Shown here in pieces: positions 37,772 to 51,481 of a stretch of 64,000 nt of DNA (positions are counted from its first letter, which is position 1; the number at the start of each line of letters is the position of its first letter). Made by a program: the position numbers and the translations under genes. The notes beneath the pieces were generated by a model. It was not told the origin of the DNA and did not search any database. It was given only the letters and a program-made list of their open reading frames with translations. The stretch comes from Halopseudomonas xinjiangensis (GTDB lineage Bacteria; Pseudomonadota; Gammaproteobacteria; Pseudomonadales; Pseudomonadaceae): NCBI RefSeq assembly GCF_900104945.1, contig NZ_LT629736.1, forward strand, positions 186,001-250,000, in the 5' to 3' direction.

Positions 37772-39049
37772 TTGAAGACCCTCCAAGCCGTGCGCGGCAT
37801 GAATGATATCCTGCCCGCCGACAGCGCTCTATGGCAGTACCTTGAGCGTACGGTAGCCGATCTCCTGCGTGGCTACGGTTATCAGCAGGTTCGCTTGCCG
37901 ATTGTCGAGCCCACCGAATTGTTCAAGCGTTCGATCGGCGAAGTGACCGACATCGTTGAAAAGGAAATGTATACCTTCGCCGATCGGAATGGCGACTCGC
38001 TCACCCTGCGTCCGGAAGGGACGGCCGGGTGCGTACGTGCGATGCTTGAGCATGGTCTGCTGGGCGGCGGCATGAGTCAGAAGGTGTGGTACACCGGCCC
38101 GATGTTCCGGCACGAGCGTCCGCAGAAAGGCCGATATCGCCAATTCAACCAGATCGGTGTGGAAGCGTTCAATCTGTCGGGCCCCGACATCGATGCCGAG
38201 CTGATCATCCTCAGCTGGCGCCTTTGGAAGCAACTCGGCCTGAGCGAAGCCGTGACATTGGAACTCAACAGTCTGGGAACCGCTGGGGACCGTGCCCGCT
38301 ATCGTGACGACCTTGTGAGTTACCTACGTGAGCGCTTCGATCGGCTCGACGAAGACAGCCAACGTCGTCTGGAAAGTAACCCTCTGCGTGTGCTGGACAG
38401 CAAGAATCCCGACACCCAGGCACTCCTGGCCGACGCCCCTAAGCTTGCGGACTATCTCGACGAACAGGCACGTGCGCACTTTGAAGGTTTGCGTGCGTTG
38501 CTCGATGCAGCCGGGGTGCCTTACGTCATCAATCCCCGTCTGGTACGAGGCCTGGACTACTACGGTTTGACCGTTTTCGAGTGGGTGACCGATCGGCTCG
38601 GCGCGCAGGGAACCGTATGCGCCGGCGGTCGATACGACGGCCTGGTCGAGCAGCTCGGAGGCAAGCCGGCACCTGCGGTAGGCTTCGCCATGGGTATGGA
38701 GCGTTTGCTTCTGCTCATCGACACGCTGGGGCAGGTTCCTGAAGAGCTGGCGCGCCAGGTGGACGTCTATCTCGTCACCCTGGGTGACGCGGCCGCCACA
38801 GCCGGGTTCCGGCTCGCCGAGCAACTGCGTGACAGCTTGCCTGGCCTGCGGCTGGTAGTGCATTGTGGCGGCGGCAGTTTCAAGAGCCAGTTCAAGAAAG
38901 CAGACAAATCCGGCGCGCTGTATGCGCTGATCCTCGGCGAAAACGAAGCAGCGGAGAGCAAGGTTGGCCTGAAGCCGTTACGTGCCGAGAGCGAACAGGA
39001 AAATCTGGGCTGGCACGACGTGCCGGCTCGGCTGGCAGAACTGATTTAG
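37772..39049 (+). CDS. hisS: Histidyl-tRNA synthetase
   Basis: This 425-residue class II synthetase charges tRNA-His. Motif 2 is in [19 protein letters not shown], the HisRS signature [15 protein letters not shown] follows, and motif 3 is in [12 protein letters not shown]; the C-terminal anticodon-binding domain begins near residue 330. The start is TTG, supported by an AAGGAAAG site 5 bases upstream and by the family's [12 protein letters not shown]-terminus. No ATG lies upstream. Confidence 0.96.
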   Translation: MKTLQAVRGMNDILPADSALWQYLERTVADLLRGYGYQQVRLPIVEPTELFKRSIGEVTDIVEKEMYTFADRNGDSLTLRPEGTAGCVRAMLEHGLLGGGMSQKVWYTGPMFRHERPQKGRYRQFNQIGVEAFNLSGPDIDAELIILSWRLWKQLGLSEAVTLELNSLGTAGDRARYRDDLVSYLRERFDRLDEDSQRRLESNPLRVLDSKNPDTQALLADAPKLADYLDEQARAHFEGLRALLDAAGVPYVINPRLVRGLDYYGLTVFEWVTDRLGAQGTVCAGGRYDGLVEQLGGKPAPAVGFAMGMERLLLLIDTLGQVPEELARQVDVYLVTLGDAAATAGFRLAEQLRDSLPGLRLVVHCGGGSFKSQFKKADKSGALYALILGENEAAESKVGLKPLRAESEQENLGWHDVPARLAELI

Positions 39050-39087
39050 CGATTCCATGCGCTCTGGGGCGCAGCAAGGAGTGTTAG

Positions 39088-39726
39088 GTGGACCGGACAG
39101 AAGAAGAACAGATCGAACATCTCAAGGACATGTGGCGTCGCCACGGCGTGCCGATTCTTGTCGGTGCCGGCCTGGCGCTGGCTGCCGTGGCTGGCTGGAA
39201 AGCCTGGGTGAGCCATCAGGAGTCGCAGGCGGCTGGGGCCTCGAGCGCCTACCAGACCATGCTGGAAACTATCCTGACCGCTGATGATGAAGCCTCCAGG
39301 TCGCGTGCCGCCGAGCTTGCTGATCAGTTGCGTGAAGACTACGCCAACACCCGCTACGCCGAGTTCGCCGGTCTGATGCAGGCTCGCCTTGCGGCGGATG
39401 CCGGGGATTTCGCTGGTGCCGAGACGCTACTCGAGAATGTCGTGCAGTCTACGGACGACGGGGCTCTGGCCGAGATCGCGCGGCAGCGCCTGGCCCGTGT
39501 ACTGGCCCAGCAGGACCGGGCTGAAGCCGGTCTTGAACTGTTCAGCGGAGAGGTGTCCGGCTTGCTCCTGGCTGGTCGAGAGGAAGTTCGCGGCGACCTG
39601 CTGGTCAGTCTCGGTCGCCATGACGAAGCGCGCCAGGCCTATCAGGCAGCCATCGAAGCGACTGAGGATCCCCGCAATCGCCCGCAGTTGCAATTGAAGC
39701 TCGATGACCTGGCGGAGGAAGCCTAG
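39088..39726 (+). CDS. yfgM: YfgM-type tetratricopeptide membrane protein
   Basis: This 212-residue protein has a short cytoplasmic N-terminus (TEEEQIEHLKDMWRRHGVPI), one membrane helix near residues 22-42 and a periplasmic TPR_21-like domain. In E. coli YfgM associates with the Sec translocon and periplasmic chaperones through PpiD. It starts at GTG with AAGGAG upstream. Its TAG overlaps the GTG of bamB. Confidence 0.91.
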   Translation: MDRTEEEQIEHLKDMWRRHGVPILVGAGLALAAVAGWKAWVSHQESQAAGASSAYQTMLETILTADDEASRSRAAELADQLREDYANTRYAEFAGLMQARLAADAGDFAGAETLLENVVQSTDDGALAEIARQRLARVLAQQDRAEAGLELFSGEVSGLLLAGREEVRGDLLVSLGRHDEARQAYQAAIEATEDPRNRPQLQLKLDDLAEEA

Positions 39727-40871
39727 TGAAGCGGATGTCCCGATTGTTGATTGCCGGCTTTGCTGCAGCCGTGCTGGCAGGTTGCGGCTCGTCCAGCAAG
39801 AACGAACTTCCGCCAGCGGAGCTGGAGAAATTCGAAGCAGAGGTCGAACTCGATCGCGTATGGAAGCGCAACATCGGCGTCGGCCAGGGCAAGCTGTATA
39901 ACACTCTTGTGCCTGCTCTCGACGGCTTGCGCCTGTACGCCGCCGATGCGCGCGGCCGGGTGGTGGCAATGGATCGTGATGACGGTTCGGTCGCCTGGCA
40001 GGTCAAGCTCAAGGAGCCGCTGTCCGGCGCAGTGGGCACTGGCGGTGGTCGCGTTCTGGTTGGCACGCTCGACGGCAAGGTCATCGCGCTGGACGAAACC
40101 GATGGCAGCGAAGTCTGGCGCGCCAGCGTGTCCAGCGAAGTGCTCGCTCCGCCGCAGTCCAACGGCGATGTGGTCGTGGTCCAGACACAGGACGACAAAC
40201 TGTTTGCGCTGGACATCAGCTCGGGTGAGCGTCGCTGGTTATATGAATCAACTCAACCGGTGCTGACTGTGCGCGGTCACAGCACGCCTGTGGTGAGCCT
40301 GCGTCAGGTATTCGCAGGTCTGTCCAGCGGTCGGGTGGTATCGGTGGCCGCGGAAAACGGTATTCCGATTTGGGAACAGCAGGTCGCCCAGCCAAAAGGC
40401 CGTTCGGAGCTTGAGCGGATGGTCGATATCGACGGCAAGCTGGTACTGGACGATCGGACGTTGTATGCCGCGTCCTTCCAGGGGAATCTCGCTGCGCTCG
40501 ACGCAGAGTCCGGCAACCAGCGTTGGCAGCACAAGGCATCCAGTCACGGTGGTCCGGCGGTCGGGTTTGGCAGCGTATATCTGAGCCAGGCCGATGGTGT
40601 GGTGGAAGCGGTCGACCAGGGTCGTGGCACCACACTGTGGCGCAACGAAGATCTGCAGCGCCGTCGCCTTACCGCCCCGGTAACCTTCAGCAGCTACGTC
40701 GCCGTTGCCGACTTCGAAGGTTACGTGCATCTGCTGGCACAAACCGACGGACGTATGGTCGGGCGGGTTCGGGTTGACCGCAAAGGCGTGCGCGTGGCGC
40801 CGATCGTGGTTGGCGACACCTTGTTCGTGTTCGGTAACAGCGGCGATCTGGTTGCGCTGAAACTGGACTGA
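39726..40871 (+). CDS. bamB: Outer membrane assembly lipoprotein BamB
   Basis: This 381-residue lipoprotein has a lipobox LAGC (about Cys20) and repeated beta-propeller blades with PQQ-like motifs such as VVAMDRDDGSVAWQ, VIALDETDGSEVWR and LFALDISSGERRW. It is an accessory subunit of the BAM complex that inserts outer-membrane barrels. The GTG at 39726 overlaps the yfgM stop; ATG at 39735 is the alternative and would still leave a complete signal peptide. A terminator follows before der. Confidence 0.94.
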   Translation: MKRMSRLLIAGFAAAVLAGCGSSSKNELPPAELEKFEAEVELDRVWKRNIGVGQGKLYNTLVPALDGLRLYAADARGRVVAMDRDDGSVAWQVKLKEPLSGAVGTGGGRVLVGTLDGKVIALDETDGSEVWRASVSSEVLAPPQSNGDVVVVQTQDDKLFALDISSGERRWLYESTQPVLTVRGHSTPVVSLRQVFAGLSSGRVVSVAAENGIPIWEQQVAQPKGRSELERMVDIDGKLVLDDRTLYAASFQGNLAALDAESGNQRWQHKASSHGGPAVGFGSVYLSQADGVVEAVDQGRGTTLWRNEDLQRRRLTAPVTFSSYVAVADFEGYVHLLAQTDGRMVGRVRVDRKGVRVAPIVVGDTLFVFGNSGDLVALKLD

Positions 40872-40894
40872 TCCGGAAACGGGTTATACTTTCC

Positions 40895-40930
40895 CGGCCG
40901 CTGCGCATTGGTGCAGCGGCCGTTTTGTTT
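40895..40930 (+). terminator. Rho-independent terminator between bamB and der
   Basis: CGGCCGCTGC at 40895-40904 pairs with GCAGCGGCCG at 40913-40922, followed by TTTTGTTTT. The hairpin ends about 28 bp before the der start, so der depends on read-through or on a promoter within this short gap. Confidence 0.88.
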
Positions 40931-40958
40931 TCAGGCACTTTAAGTGCGCGGAGTGATC

Positions 40959-42401
40959 ATGGTTCCTGTCATTGCCCTGGTAGGGCGGCCGAATGTCGGC
41001 AAATCCACGTTGTTCAACCGTCTGACCAAAAGTCGTGACGCAATCGTGGCGGACGTCGCCGGGTTGACCCGCGACCGGCAGTACGGCGAGGCGCAGTGGC
41101 AGGGGCATACCTATATCGTGGTGGACACGGGCGGTATCAGCGGTGACGAGCAGGGCCTGGACATGATCATGGCCGGCCAGTCGCTGCAGGCCATCGAAGA
41201 AGCCGACGCCGTACTGTTTCTGGTTGACGCTCGGGCTGGGCGTACCGCAGGCGACGAGCAGATCGCCGACCACCTGCGCAAGCGCAACAAACGCACCTTT
41301 CTTATCGCCAACAAGGTAGATGGAGCCGATCAGGATTCGATCATGGGCGAGTTCGCCAAGTTGGGTCTGGGCGATCCGCTGGGAATCGCCGCGGCCCATG
41401 GGCGCAACATAAACCCGATGCTGGAAGCAGTCCTGGGTGAAGAGGGCGTCGTCAGCCCGGACATCGACGAAGAAGGCAATCCGATTGAACGCCTGATCGT
41501 CGAGCCCATCGGCACCAAGATAGCCGTCATCGGCCGGCCCAACGTAGGCAAGTCGACGCTGGTCAACCGCATGCTCGGTGAAGACCGCGTCGTTGTCTTC
41601 GACCAGGCGGGTACCACACGCGACAGCATCTACATTCCCTACGAGCGCCATGACAAGCCCTATACCCTCATCGATACGGCGGGCGTTCGGCGCCGCGGCA
41701 AGGTATTCGAGGCGATCGAAAAATTCTCGGTGATCAAGACGCTGCAGGCTATCCAGGATGCCAACGTAGTGATCTTCGTCGTCGACGCGCGTGAAGGCAT
41801 CGTCGAGCAGGATCTGCACCTGCTCGGCTTCGTGCTTGAGGCAGGGCGCGCGCTGGTCATTGCGATCAACAAATGGGACGGGATGGAAGAGCGGGAGAAG
41901 GAGTTCGTCAAGACCGAGCTGCAGCGTCGGCTTATCTTCGCCCAGTTTGCTGACCAGCATTTCATCTCTGCGCTGCACGGCAGCGGCGTCGGCCTGCTGT
42001 ACAAGTCGGTCGACAAGGCGTTCGAAAGCGCGATGACCAAGATCCCGACGCGCAGGATGACCGAGATCCTCGAAGCGGCAGTGGCGGAACACCAACCACC
42101 GCTGGTCAATGGTCGACGCATCAAGCTGCGCTACGCGCACCTGGGTGGCTCGAATCCGCCTATCGTCGTCATACACGGCAACCAGGTCGATTCGGTGCCG
42201 CGTTCCTATACGCGTTATCTGGAAAACACCTTCCGCAAGGTGTTGAAGATCACCGGTACGCCGATCCGGATCGAATACAAGAGCGGCGACAACCCGTTTG
42301 CCGAGCGCAAGAACAAGCTCACCGAGCGGCAGGTCAACAAGAAGCGTCGACTCATGTCCCACCACAAGAAGGCCGAGAAGAAACGCAAGGACAAGCGATA
42401 A
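40959..42401 (+). CDS. der: Ribosome-assembly GTPase Der (EngA)
   Basis: This 480-residue protein has two tandem GTPase domains with P-loops [12 protein letters not shown] (near residue 8) and [12 protein letters not shown] (near residue 190), each followed by its DTGG or DTAG and NK(V/W)D motifs, then a C-terminal KH-like domain. Der is essential for 50S maturation. The ATG at 40959 fits the family N-terminus [12 protein letters not shown]; a GTG at 40944 is unlikely. The tail is very Lys-rich. Confidence 0.97.
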   Translation: MVPVIALVGRPNVGKSTLFNRLTKSRDAIVADVAGLTRDRQYGEAQWQGHTYIVVDTGGISGDEQGLDMIMAGQSLQAIEEADAVLFLVDARAGRTAGDEQIADHLRKRNKRTFLIANKVDGADQDSIMGEFAKLGLGDPLGIAAAHGRNINPMLEAVLGEEGVVSPDIDEEGNPIERLIVEPIGTKIAVIGRPNVGKSTLVNRMLGEDRVVVFDQAGTTRDSIYIPYERHDKPYTLIDTAGVRRRGKVFEAIEKFSVIKTLQAIQDANVVIFVVDAREGIVEQDLHLLGFVLEAGRALVIAINKWDGMEEREKEFVKTELQRRLIFAQFADQHFISALHGSGVGLLYKSVDKAFESAMTKIPTRRMTEILEAAVAEHQPPLVNGRRIKLRYAHLGGSNPPIVVIHGNQVDSVPRSYTRYLENTFRKVLKITGTPIRIEYKSGDNPFAERKNKLTERQVNKKRRLMSHHKKAEKKRKDKR

Positions 42402-42426
42402 CCGTCTCGGCGGGTCTGCAAAACGA

Positions 42427-42455
42427 AAACCGGCGCCCAGGGCGCCGGTTTTTTA
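42427..42455. terminator. Bidirectional terminator between der and leuA
   Basis: AAAACCGGCGCCC at 42427-42439 pairs with GGGCGCCGGTTTT at 42441-42453 around a single base, flanked by A- and T-runs, so it can end both converging genes. Confidence 0.93.
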
Positions 42456-42475
42456 TTGCTTGCCTACCGCTGAAC

Positions 42476-44146
42476 TCAGGCGGCCTGCTGCCCTGACTGA
42501 CGTGCCGCGCGATTCAGGGCGCTGAACAGCGCACGGAAGGTGGCGGTGGTAAGGTTCTCGTCGATGCCCACGCCGTGCAGCGGGCGACCACCATCGACGC
42601 GAATCTCGATATACGCCGCCGCCTTGGCGTTGGTCCCCGAACCGATAGAGTGCTCGTGGTAGTCCATGATCTCCACCGCAGTTGGCAGCCCTGCGACCAG
42701 TGCTTCTAAGGGACCTTTGCCGAGGCCGCGCCAGTGTTGGGTTTCGCCATTGACCAGCACTTCAACGTCCACTGCACTAGTGCCGTTTTCTTCCTGCAGA
42801 CGATGCCGGATCAAGGCGTACGGGCTCGCCGCCTGCAGATATTCGCGGTCGAGCAGTTCATGAATTTGCTTTGCAGTCATCTCCAGACCGAGACGATCGG
42901 TCTCGCCCTGAACGACCTGGCTGAACTCGATCTGCATGCGCCGCGGCAGGCTGATCCCGTATTCGGTTTCCAGCAGGTAGGTGATGCCACCTTTGCCTGA
43001 CTGGCTGTTGACTCGGATGACCGCCTCGTAGCTGCGGCCGATATCGGCCGGGTCGATTGGCAGGTAGGGCACTTCCCAGACAGTGCCCGGCTTCTGCTGG
43101 ACGAATCCCTTGCGGATAGCATCCTGGTGCGAGCCGGAGAAGGCTGTATGCACCAGATCGCCAACATAGGGATGTCGCGGATGAACCGGAAGCTGGTTGC
43201 ACTCTTCAACGACCTTGCGGACAGCGTCGATGTCAGAGAAGTCGAGCTGCGGGTGGATGCCCTGGGTATAAAGGTTCAATGCCAGCGTCACCAAATCCAC
43301 GTTACCGGTGCGCTCGCCATTACCGAACAGGCACCCTTCGACACGGTCCGCGCCGGCCAGCAGTCCGAGCTCGGTCGCGGCAACGCCGGTGCCGCGGTCG
43401 TTATGCGTGTGCAGGCTGACCAGTACGCTGTCGCGGCGGCTGACGTGCCGACAGAACCACTCGATCTGATCTGCGTAGTGATTGGGCGTGGCGACCTCTA
43501 CCGTCGCCGGCAGGTTGAGGATGACCTTGTTGTCCGGCGTCGGCTTCCAGACATCCAGCACGGCGTCACACACCTGCACCGCGAATTCGAGTTCTGTAGA
43601 GGTGAAGATCTCCGGCGAATACTGGAACGTCCATTCGGTGTCAGGCTGTTTCGCGGCAAGTTCGCGGATCAGGGTCGCAGCGTTTACGGCGATATCGACG
43701 ACGCCCTGCTTGTCCTGATTGAACACGATCCGTCGGAAGCTGGGCGCCGTCGCGTTATAGACATGCACGATGGCTCGCTTGGCGCCGCGAAGCGACTCGA
43801 AGGTGCGTTCGATGAGATCGCCACGCGCCTGAGTGAGCACCTGAATGGTCACATCGTCGGGGATATGCCCGTCCTCGATAAGCGTACGAACGAAGTCGAA
43901 GTCCATCTGCGAAGCAGATGGAAAGGCGACTTCGATCTGCTTGACGCCAACCTGCACGAGGGTCTGGAAGAAGCGCAGCTTCTTGGCCGGATCCATGGGC
44001 TCGATCAGCGACTGGTTACCGTCGCGCAGATCGGAACTGCACCAGATCGGCACCTCGGTAATCGTGCGAGACGGCCATTGCCGGTCGGGGATGTCGACGG
44101 GCTCGAATGGACGATATTTGATCGACGGGTCTGTGAGCATGCTCAT
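42476..44146 (-). CDS. leuA: 2-isopropylmalate synthase (long form)
   Basis: This 556-residue enzyme condenses acetyl-CoA with 2-oxoisovalerate, the first step of leucine synthesis. [16 protein letters not shown] holds the metal-binding and catalytic residues, [17 protein letters not shown] the metal-ligand histidines, and a C-terminal LeuA regulatory dimer follows from about residue 430, with the usual site of leucine feedback. It is the longer LeuA type found in Pseudomonas and actinobacteria, not the E. coli type. The start at 44146 ([14 protein letters not shown]) suits the family; ATG 44140 is also possible. Confidence 0.96.
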   Translation of the reverse strand: MSMLTDPSIKYRPFEPVDIPDRQWPSRTITEVPIWCSSDLRDGNQSLIEPMDPAKKLRFFQTLVQVGVKQIEVAFPSASQMDFDFVRTLIEDGHIPDDVTIQVLTQARGDLIERTFESLRGAKRAIVHVYNATAPSFRRIVFNQDKQGVVDIAVNAATLIRELAAKQPDTEWTFQYSPEIFTSTELEFAVQVCDAVLDVWKPTPDNKVILNLPATVEVATPNHYADQIEWFCRHVSRRDSVLVSLHTHNDRGTGVAATELGLLAGADRVEGCLFGNGERTGNVDLVTLALNLYTQGIHPQLDFSDIDAVRKVVEECNQLPVHPRHPYVGDLVHTAFSGSHQDAIRKGFVQQKPGTVWEVPYLPIDPADIGRSYEAVIRVNSQSGKGGITYLLETEYGISLPRRMQIEFSQVVQGETDRLGLEMTAKQIHELLDREYLQAASPYALIRHRLQEENGTSAVDVEVLVNGETQHWRGLGKGPLEALVAGLPTAVEIMDYHEHSIGSGTNAKAAAYIEIRVDGGRPLHGVGIDENLTTATFRALFSALNRAARQSGQQAA

Positions 44147-44364
44147 GGTGTGCGTTCCGAATGTTCGCGTCTTGTGGACGCTGAGAATATTGGCAGTAGA
44201 TGCATACCACACTAACGGTCGAGCATATCTGTTGCAAGATCGCTGAAAAATTAGCAATATCCTGTCGGAAGAGTCCTTTTTACGAGCAGGTATGAGCCGG
44301 AAACGCGGCGCGTCTGCTGTTTTGTTGTGCGAGCAGGGCGGTGACTGTCGACCTCTGGTTCCGC

Positions 44365-45189
44365 CTATTCGAAGGCGCCGATGAAGATCGCCGGATCAAC
44401 ACGGGCGTCGTTCAGGCTCACGTTCCAGTGCAGGTGGGGCCCGGTTGCACGGCCGGTTGCTCCGACCTTGCCCACCACGCCGCCTCGGTTGATTTCGTCA
44501 CCGACCTTCACATCGATGTCCGAGAGGTGACAGAACATGCTGATCAACCCCTGCCCATGATCGACAAATACCGTCTTCCCATTGAAGAAATAGTCCCCCA
44601 CCAGTATCACCTGCCCGGCGGCGGGCGCCTTGATCGGGGTGCCGGTTGGCACGGCGAAATCGAGGCCCGAATGCGGATTGCGTTCCTCGCCATTGAAGAA
44701 GCGGCGTAGTCCGAAGGCGCTGGAGAGTCGTCCGTCTACCGGTCGGTCGAACAACAGGTTGCTCGGCTGTCGCGGGCTGAACTGACGATAGGCGGCGATC
44801 TGTTCTTCCAGCTCCCGCTGAATGCGCTTGAGACGTGCGGCATCGGGCGTCACCTGCTGCTGGTTACGCAGCGTGATGTGCTGCGCTTCGTATTCGCGCG
44901 GCTGAACGGTAAACGACAATGGCTGGCCACTACCGACCTCGATCTGTTCGGTGCCCGGTTTTACCGTCAACGGGATGCCAACGATGGCGATCCAGCGCTT
45001 TCCGTCTTCACGGACGGTGAGTACCGGCTTGCCTTGATAGGTGGCCTTTACCGGCTCGTCGGTTTCCGGCAGTGGCACCACCGCCACACCTCCCGGCACG
45101 GGCTTGTCCAATAGCCGGGTGAGGAAACCTTCCGCATGCAGAGGAAGGGCTAGGCAGGCAAGCAGTATGACAACGAATAGACGGCTCAT
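44365..45189 (-). CDS. M23 family metallopeptidase (LytM-type), exported
   Basis: This 274-residue protein has a Sec signal peptide ([19 protein letters not shown]), an N-terminal beta domain and a C-terminal peptidase M23 domain. Its zinc-ligand motifs are intact, with [11 protein letters not shown] and GPHLHWNV. Such enzymes cut peptidoglycan cross-links or act as regulators of amidases. The intact motifs suggest an active endopeptidase. It starts 7 bp after the xseA stop on the same strand, so the two are co-transcribed. Confidence 0.91.
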   Translation of the reverse strand: MSRLFVVILLACLALPLHAEGFLTRLLDKPVPGGVAVVPLPETDEPVKATYQGKPVLTVREDGKRWIAIVGIPLTVKPGTEQIEVGSGQPLSFTVQPREYEAQHITLRNQQQVTPDAARLKRIQRELEEQIAAYRQFSPRQPSNLLFDRPVDGRLSSAFGLRRFFNGEERNPHSGLDFAVPTGTPIKAPAAGQVILVGDYFFNGKTVFVDHGQGLISMFCHLSDIDVKVGDEINRGGVVGKVGATGRATGPHLHWNVSLNDARVDPAIFIGAFE

Positions 45190-45196
45190 GGGGTAC

Positions 45197-48180
<2,984 letters not shown>

Positions 48181-48242
48181 TCGCCGACTCGCATTTGCTG
48201 AGAACAGATGATCGGGGCCTCGCCTTGGCGAAGCCCCGGTAC

Positions 48243-48270
48243 CAGCGCTCAGCGTTCAGCTTTCAGCTGT
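48243..48270. repeat. Degenerate heptamer repeat (four 7-bp units) in the guaB-guaA gap
   Basis: CAGCGCT, CAGCGTT, CAGCTTT and CAGCTGT stand in tandem just before the guaA ribosome-binding site. A hairpin with CGGGGC/GCCCCG arms precedes it at 48213-48238. The pattern matches the array near suhB at 29400-29427 when read on the same strand. Confidence 0.5.
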
Positions 48271-48286
48271 TTCTCAAGGAACGTCC

Positions 48287-49867
48287 ATGGCTCATCAAGA
48301 CATTCACGCTCACCGGATCCTGATCCTGGATTTCGGCTCGCAATACACTCAGTTGATCGCTCGGCGAATCCGTGAGATCGGCGTTTATTGCGAGATCCAT
48401 CCGTGGGACATGGACGAAGCAGCCATTACCGCGTACGCCCCGCGCGGCATTCTTCTGGCTGGCGGCCCGGAATCGGTGCCACTGCCTGGCTCGCCGCGTG
48501 CGCCGGAAATTGTCTTCAGCATGGGTGTGCCGGTCCTGGGTATCTGTTATGGCATGCAGACCATGGCCGATCAGCTCGGCGGCAAGGTCGAAGGTTCGCC
48601 GGAGCAGGAATTCGGCTACGCGCGCGTGGATATCGTCGGCAAGAGCGATTTCCTCTCCGGGATCGAAGATCATGTCGACGATCATGGCCAACTGAGCCTC
48701 GACGTCTGGATGAGCCACGGCGACAAGGTCATCAGCCTGCCCGACGGGTTCCAGATCATCGCCAGCACGCCAAGCTGCCCGATCGCCGCGATGGGCGACG
48801 AATCCCGCCACTTCTACGGTGTGCAATTCCATCCGGAAGTGACCCACACCCGCCAGGGCGGACGCATCCTGTCGCGCTTCCTTCTGGAGCTCTGCGGCTG
48901 TGAAGCGCTGTGGACGCCGTCGAACATTGTTGACGATGCGATCGCTACCGTGCGCGAGCAGGTCGGCGACGCCAAGGTGTTGCTGGGCCTTTCCGGGGGC
49001 GTCGATTCGTCGGTCGTGGCCGCACTTCTGCACAAGGCCATTGGCGACCAGCTGACTTGCGTGTTTGTCGACAATGGCTTGCTGCGTCTGCATGAAGGCG
49101 AACAGGTGATGGCGATGTTCGCCGAAAACATGGGTGTGAAGGTGATCCGGGCCAACGCCGAGGAGAAATTCCTGTCGCGCTTGCTTGGCGTTACCGATCC
49201 CGAGGAAAAGCGCAAGATCATCGGCCGCACCTTCATCGAGGTGTTCGACGAGGAGGCGACCAGGCTCCAGGGGATCAAGTATCTGGCGCAGGGCACCATC
49301 TACCCGGACGTCATCGAATCCGCCGGAGCCAAAACCGGCAAGGCCCATGTAATCAAGTCGCACCACAACGTCGGCGGCCTGCCTGACGACATGGCTTTCG
49401 AATTGGTCGAGCCGCTGCGGGAACTGTTCAAGGATGAAGTTCGCAAGATCGGCCTCGAGCTCGGCCTGCCCTACGACATGGTCTACCGCCACCCATTTCC
49501 GGGCCCAGGTCTGGGTGTGCGTATCCTCGCTGAGGTGCGCAAGGAATACGCCGATATCCTTCGCCGTGCAGACCATATTTTCATCGAGGAGCTGCGCAAG
49601 GCCGATCTCTACCAGAAGACCAGCCAGGCGTTCGCGGTTTTCCTGCCGGTCAGGTCGGTTGGGGTGGTGGGCGACGGCCGCCGCTACGAATGGGTCATCG
49701 CGCTGCGCGCGGTAGAAACCATCGATTTCATGACAGCGCGCTGGGCACATCTGCCTTACGAGTTCCTGGAAAAGGTATCCAATCGCATTATCAACGAGAT
49801 CAGCGGCGTATCGCGGGTGACCTACGATATTTCCAGCAAGCCACCGGCAACCATCGAGTGGGAATGA
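48287..49867 (+). CDS. guaA: GMP synthase (glutamine-hydrolysing)
   Basis: This 526-residue enzyme aminates XMP to GMP. The N-terminal class I glutamine amidotransferase has its Cys in VLGICYGMQ and its His in HPEVTHT; the ATP pyrophosphatase motif [14 protein letters not shown] follows, and the C-terminal dimerisation domain ends in PPATIEWE, as is usual. A CAAGGA site precedes the ATG. It is in an apparent operon with guaB. Confidence 0.98.
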   Translation: MAHQDIHAHRILILDFGSQYTQLIARRIREIGVYCEIHPWDMDEAAITAYAPRGILLAGGPESVPLPGSPRAPEIVFSMGVPVLGICYGMQTMADQLGGKVEGSPEQEFGYARVDIVGKSDFLSGIEDHVDDHGQLSLDVWMSHGDKVISLPDGFQIIASTPSCPIAAMGDESRHFYGVQFHPEVTHTRQGGRILSRFLLELCGCEALWTPSNIVDDAIATVREQVGDAKVLLGLSGGVDSSVVAALLHKAIGDQLTCVFVDNGLLRLHEGEQVMAMFAENMGVKVIRANAEEKFLSRLLGVTDPEEKRKIIGRTFIEVFDEEATRLQGIKYLAQGTIYPDVIESAGAKTGKAHVIKSHHNVGGLPDDMAFELVEPLRELFKDEVRKIGLELGLPYDMVYRHPFPGPGLGVRILAEVRKEYADILRRADHIFIEELRKADLYQKTSQAFAVFLPVRSVGVVGDGRRYEWVIALRAVETIDFMTARWAHLPYEFLEKVSNRIINEISGVSRVTYDISSKPPATIEWE

Positions 49868-49888
49868 AGCTTGTTCGCTGGTGAAGCC

Positions 49889-49916
49889 AAAAAACCCGCC
49901 TTTCGGCGGGTTTTTT
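49889..49916. terminator. Bidirectional terminator after guaA, overlapping the stop of the convergent lipoprotein gene
   Basis: AAAAAACCCGCC at 49889-49900 pairs with GGCGGGTTTTTT at 49905-49916 around TTTC. The minus-strand lipoprotein gene's TAA occupies 49917-49915, so its stop codon lies partly in the hairpin arm. Confidence 0.93.
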
Positions 49917-50541
49917 ATCGTGCTTCGGATGCTTCGAGCAGCTGCTCTCGGGCCCAGGGGATGAGCTCGGCTTCCAGGCGTGCGGTGGCGCGCCCGAACG
50001 CCCGCACCACGGCGGGCACCTCGGTGTCTTCGAGTACTTCTTCTACGAGAAAGGTACGGTTGGCCAGCATGCGCCGGTTGCTGGGGTCGACCAGTCGGGC
50101 ATCGAGTTCAATGATCGCACGCGTCGGCCCGCCAATGTAGCTGACCTGGAAGCGGCGCAGATCCGAACTCAGGAAATAGTCTGCATGCAGCGCATGATCG
50201 TCGTTGCTGACCTGTTGCATTGCTCCGCTGAGGTTGAATGCGCGGGTCAGGTGTTCGCGTAGCATGGCCGGCGCCGGATCAGACCACCGCACCCCTTTGT
50301 ATGCGCTGATCTGATCACCTTCCGGATTGACCAGCATGCGCGGCCCGCTTACGGCGATACCAGCATGCGGCGTGTTGATACGCAGCGAAACCGGGGCCGG
50401 CTGGCCCTCTACCTGACTGACCGAAGGAGCGGGCAGTTGGTAGACAGTGACTGGCTCGGTCTCAGGGATGACGCTACAGGCAGCGAGCCAGGCGATGCCG
50501 GCGATCAGGCCCAGGGACCGCAGGCGGGGCAGGGCAATCAT
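49915..50541 (-). CDS. ABC-type transport auxiliary lipoprotein (PqiC-like)
   Basis: This 208-residue lipoprotein has a lipobox LAAC (about Cys22) and belongs to the ABC transport auxiliary family (DUF330/PqiC): PVTVYQLPAPS, then SGPRMLVNPEGDQISAYKGVRWSDPAP. It should sit in the outer membrane and connect an Mce-type lipid transporter. It is the last gene of a four-gene operon and overlaps the MlaD gene by 4 bp. A terminator follows. Confidence 0.9.
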   Translation of the reverse strand: MIALPRLRSLGLIAGIAWLAACSVIPETEPVTVYQLPAPSVSQVEGQPAPVSLRINTPHAGIAVSGPRMLVNPEGDQISAYKGVRWSDPAPAMLREHLTRAFNLSGAMQQVSNDDHALHADYFLSSDLRRFQVSYIGGPTRAIIELDARLVDPSNRRMLANRTFLVEEVLEDTEVPAVVRAFGRATARLEAELIPWAREQLLEASEAR

Positions 50542-51479
50542 GGTTCGAACTCCTCAAGCGAATCGCGTCCAAGCAGGAAACGGGTCGGGTTGTCTTCGAT
50601 GCGTCGGGTGATAGAGCGCAGCGACGACAGGCTGCCACGTAGTTCGTTGATGGCCGGCTCGAGCTGGCCGAGACCCTGCATGCCGCTGGCGAACGCGTCG
50701 CGATTCTGGTTGATCATTTCCTCGAGGGTAGCGGTGGTCCGTGCGATGGATGCCAGCGCTTCTTCGGCACCGTCGAGCGTGCGGGAGCCCTGTTCGTTGA
50801 GCAACTGGTCGGCGCTGGCCATCATCTCGCTGGTCTGCTCCAGCGTCAGAGTGGCCTGGCGGCTAACTGTGGTGAGCTCGTCGATCAACTCCCCGACGTC
50901 CCCGCTTTGCGCGGACATGTTCTGTGCGGCGCTGTCGATGGACTCGAGCGTCGCGCCGATCCGTCCGATATTTTCCTCGGACAATATGCTGCGGGCCGCC
51001 GCGACCAGTTGGTTGACGTTTGTGACCAGGTCCTCGCCGTTGGCGAGTAACGTCGAGATCGGCGATGGCGAAGCTACGATCACCGGCGGCTCACCTTTCT
51101 CGTCACGCGTCAGCGGCGGGCTTTCCGGGCTGCCGTGGCTGAGTTCGATCACCGAGGTGCCGGTGATGCCGGTGAAGGAGAGGCGCGCGCGGGTGTCTTC
51201 CTTGATCGGTACACTCGATTCGATACGCACGGTGGCAAGAACGCGGCGCGGGTCCTGCGGGTCCAGCTTGAGCTCGGTAATATCCCCGACGCGAATACCG
51301 CTGTACTGGACCGTGCTGCCACGCGACAACCCGGTAACGGCTTCGTTGAAGACGACGACGTATTCATCGTATTCGCTGTTTGTAGCCGTGTTGCCCAGCC
51401 AGATGGCGAACACCACCGCAGCCGCCGCGGCGAGAAGCGTGAACAGCCCGATCAGAACGTGATGTGCGCGTGTTTCCAT
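50538..51479 (-). CDS. MlaD-family (Mce domain) lipid transport protein
   Basis: This 313-residue protein has one N-terminal membrane helix (HHVLIGLFTLLAAAAAVVFAIWL), a single MCE domain (about residues 35-115: VVFNEAVTGLSRGSTVQYSG) and a long helical tail. MCE rings form a hydrophobic tunnel for phospholipids between membranes. The start is either ATG 51479 or ATG 51488; the latter would overlap the upstream stop by 7 bp. It works with the ATPase and permease encoded upstream. Confidence 0.92.
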   Translation of the reverse strand: METRAHHVLIGLFTLLAAAAAVVFAIWLGNTATNSEYDEYVVVFNEAVTGLSRGSTVQYSGIRVGDITELKLDPQDPRRVLATVRIESSVPIKEDTRARLSFTGITGTSVIELSHGSPESPPLTRDEKGEPPVIVASPSPISTLLANGEDLVTNVNQLVAAARSILSEENIGRIGATLESIDSAAQNMSAQSGDVGELIDELTTVSRQATLTLEQTSEMMASADQLLNEQGSRTLDGAEEALASIARTTATLEEMINQNRDAFASGMQGLGQLEPAINELRGSLSSLRSITRRIEDNPTRFLLGRDSLEEFEP

Positions 51480-51481
51480 GG

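Noticed and set aside
37772-37774. TTG start of hisS as a sequencing error or truncation
   Set aside because: The N-terminus matches the family, a strong ribosome-binding site is correctly spaced and no upstream in-frame ATG is present, so TTG is a genuine rare start.
40884-42365. 493-codon open frame opposite der
   Set aside because: It mirrors der codon for codon and has no domain of its own. The same applies to long frames opposite guaB (46576-48144) and guaA (48263-49750).
43127-44215. 362-codon open frame opposite leuA
   Set aside because: It is a shadow of the well-supported LeuA and has no independent motif or ribosome-binding site.
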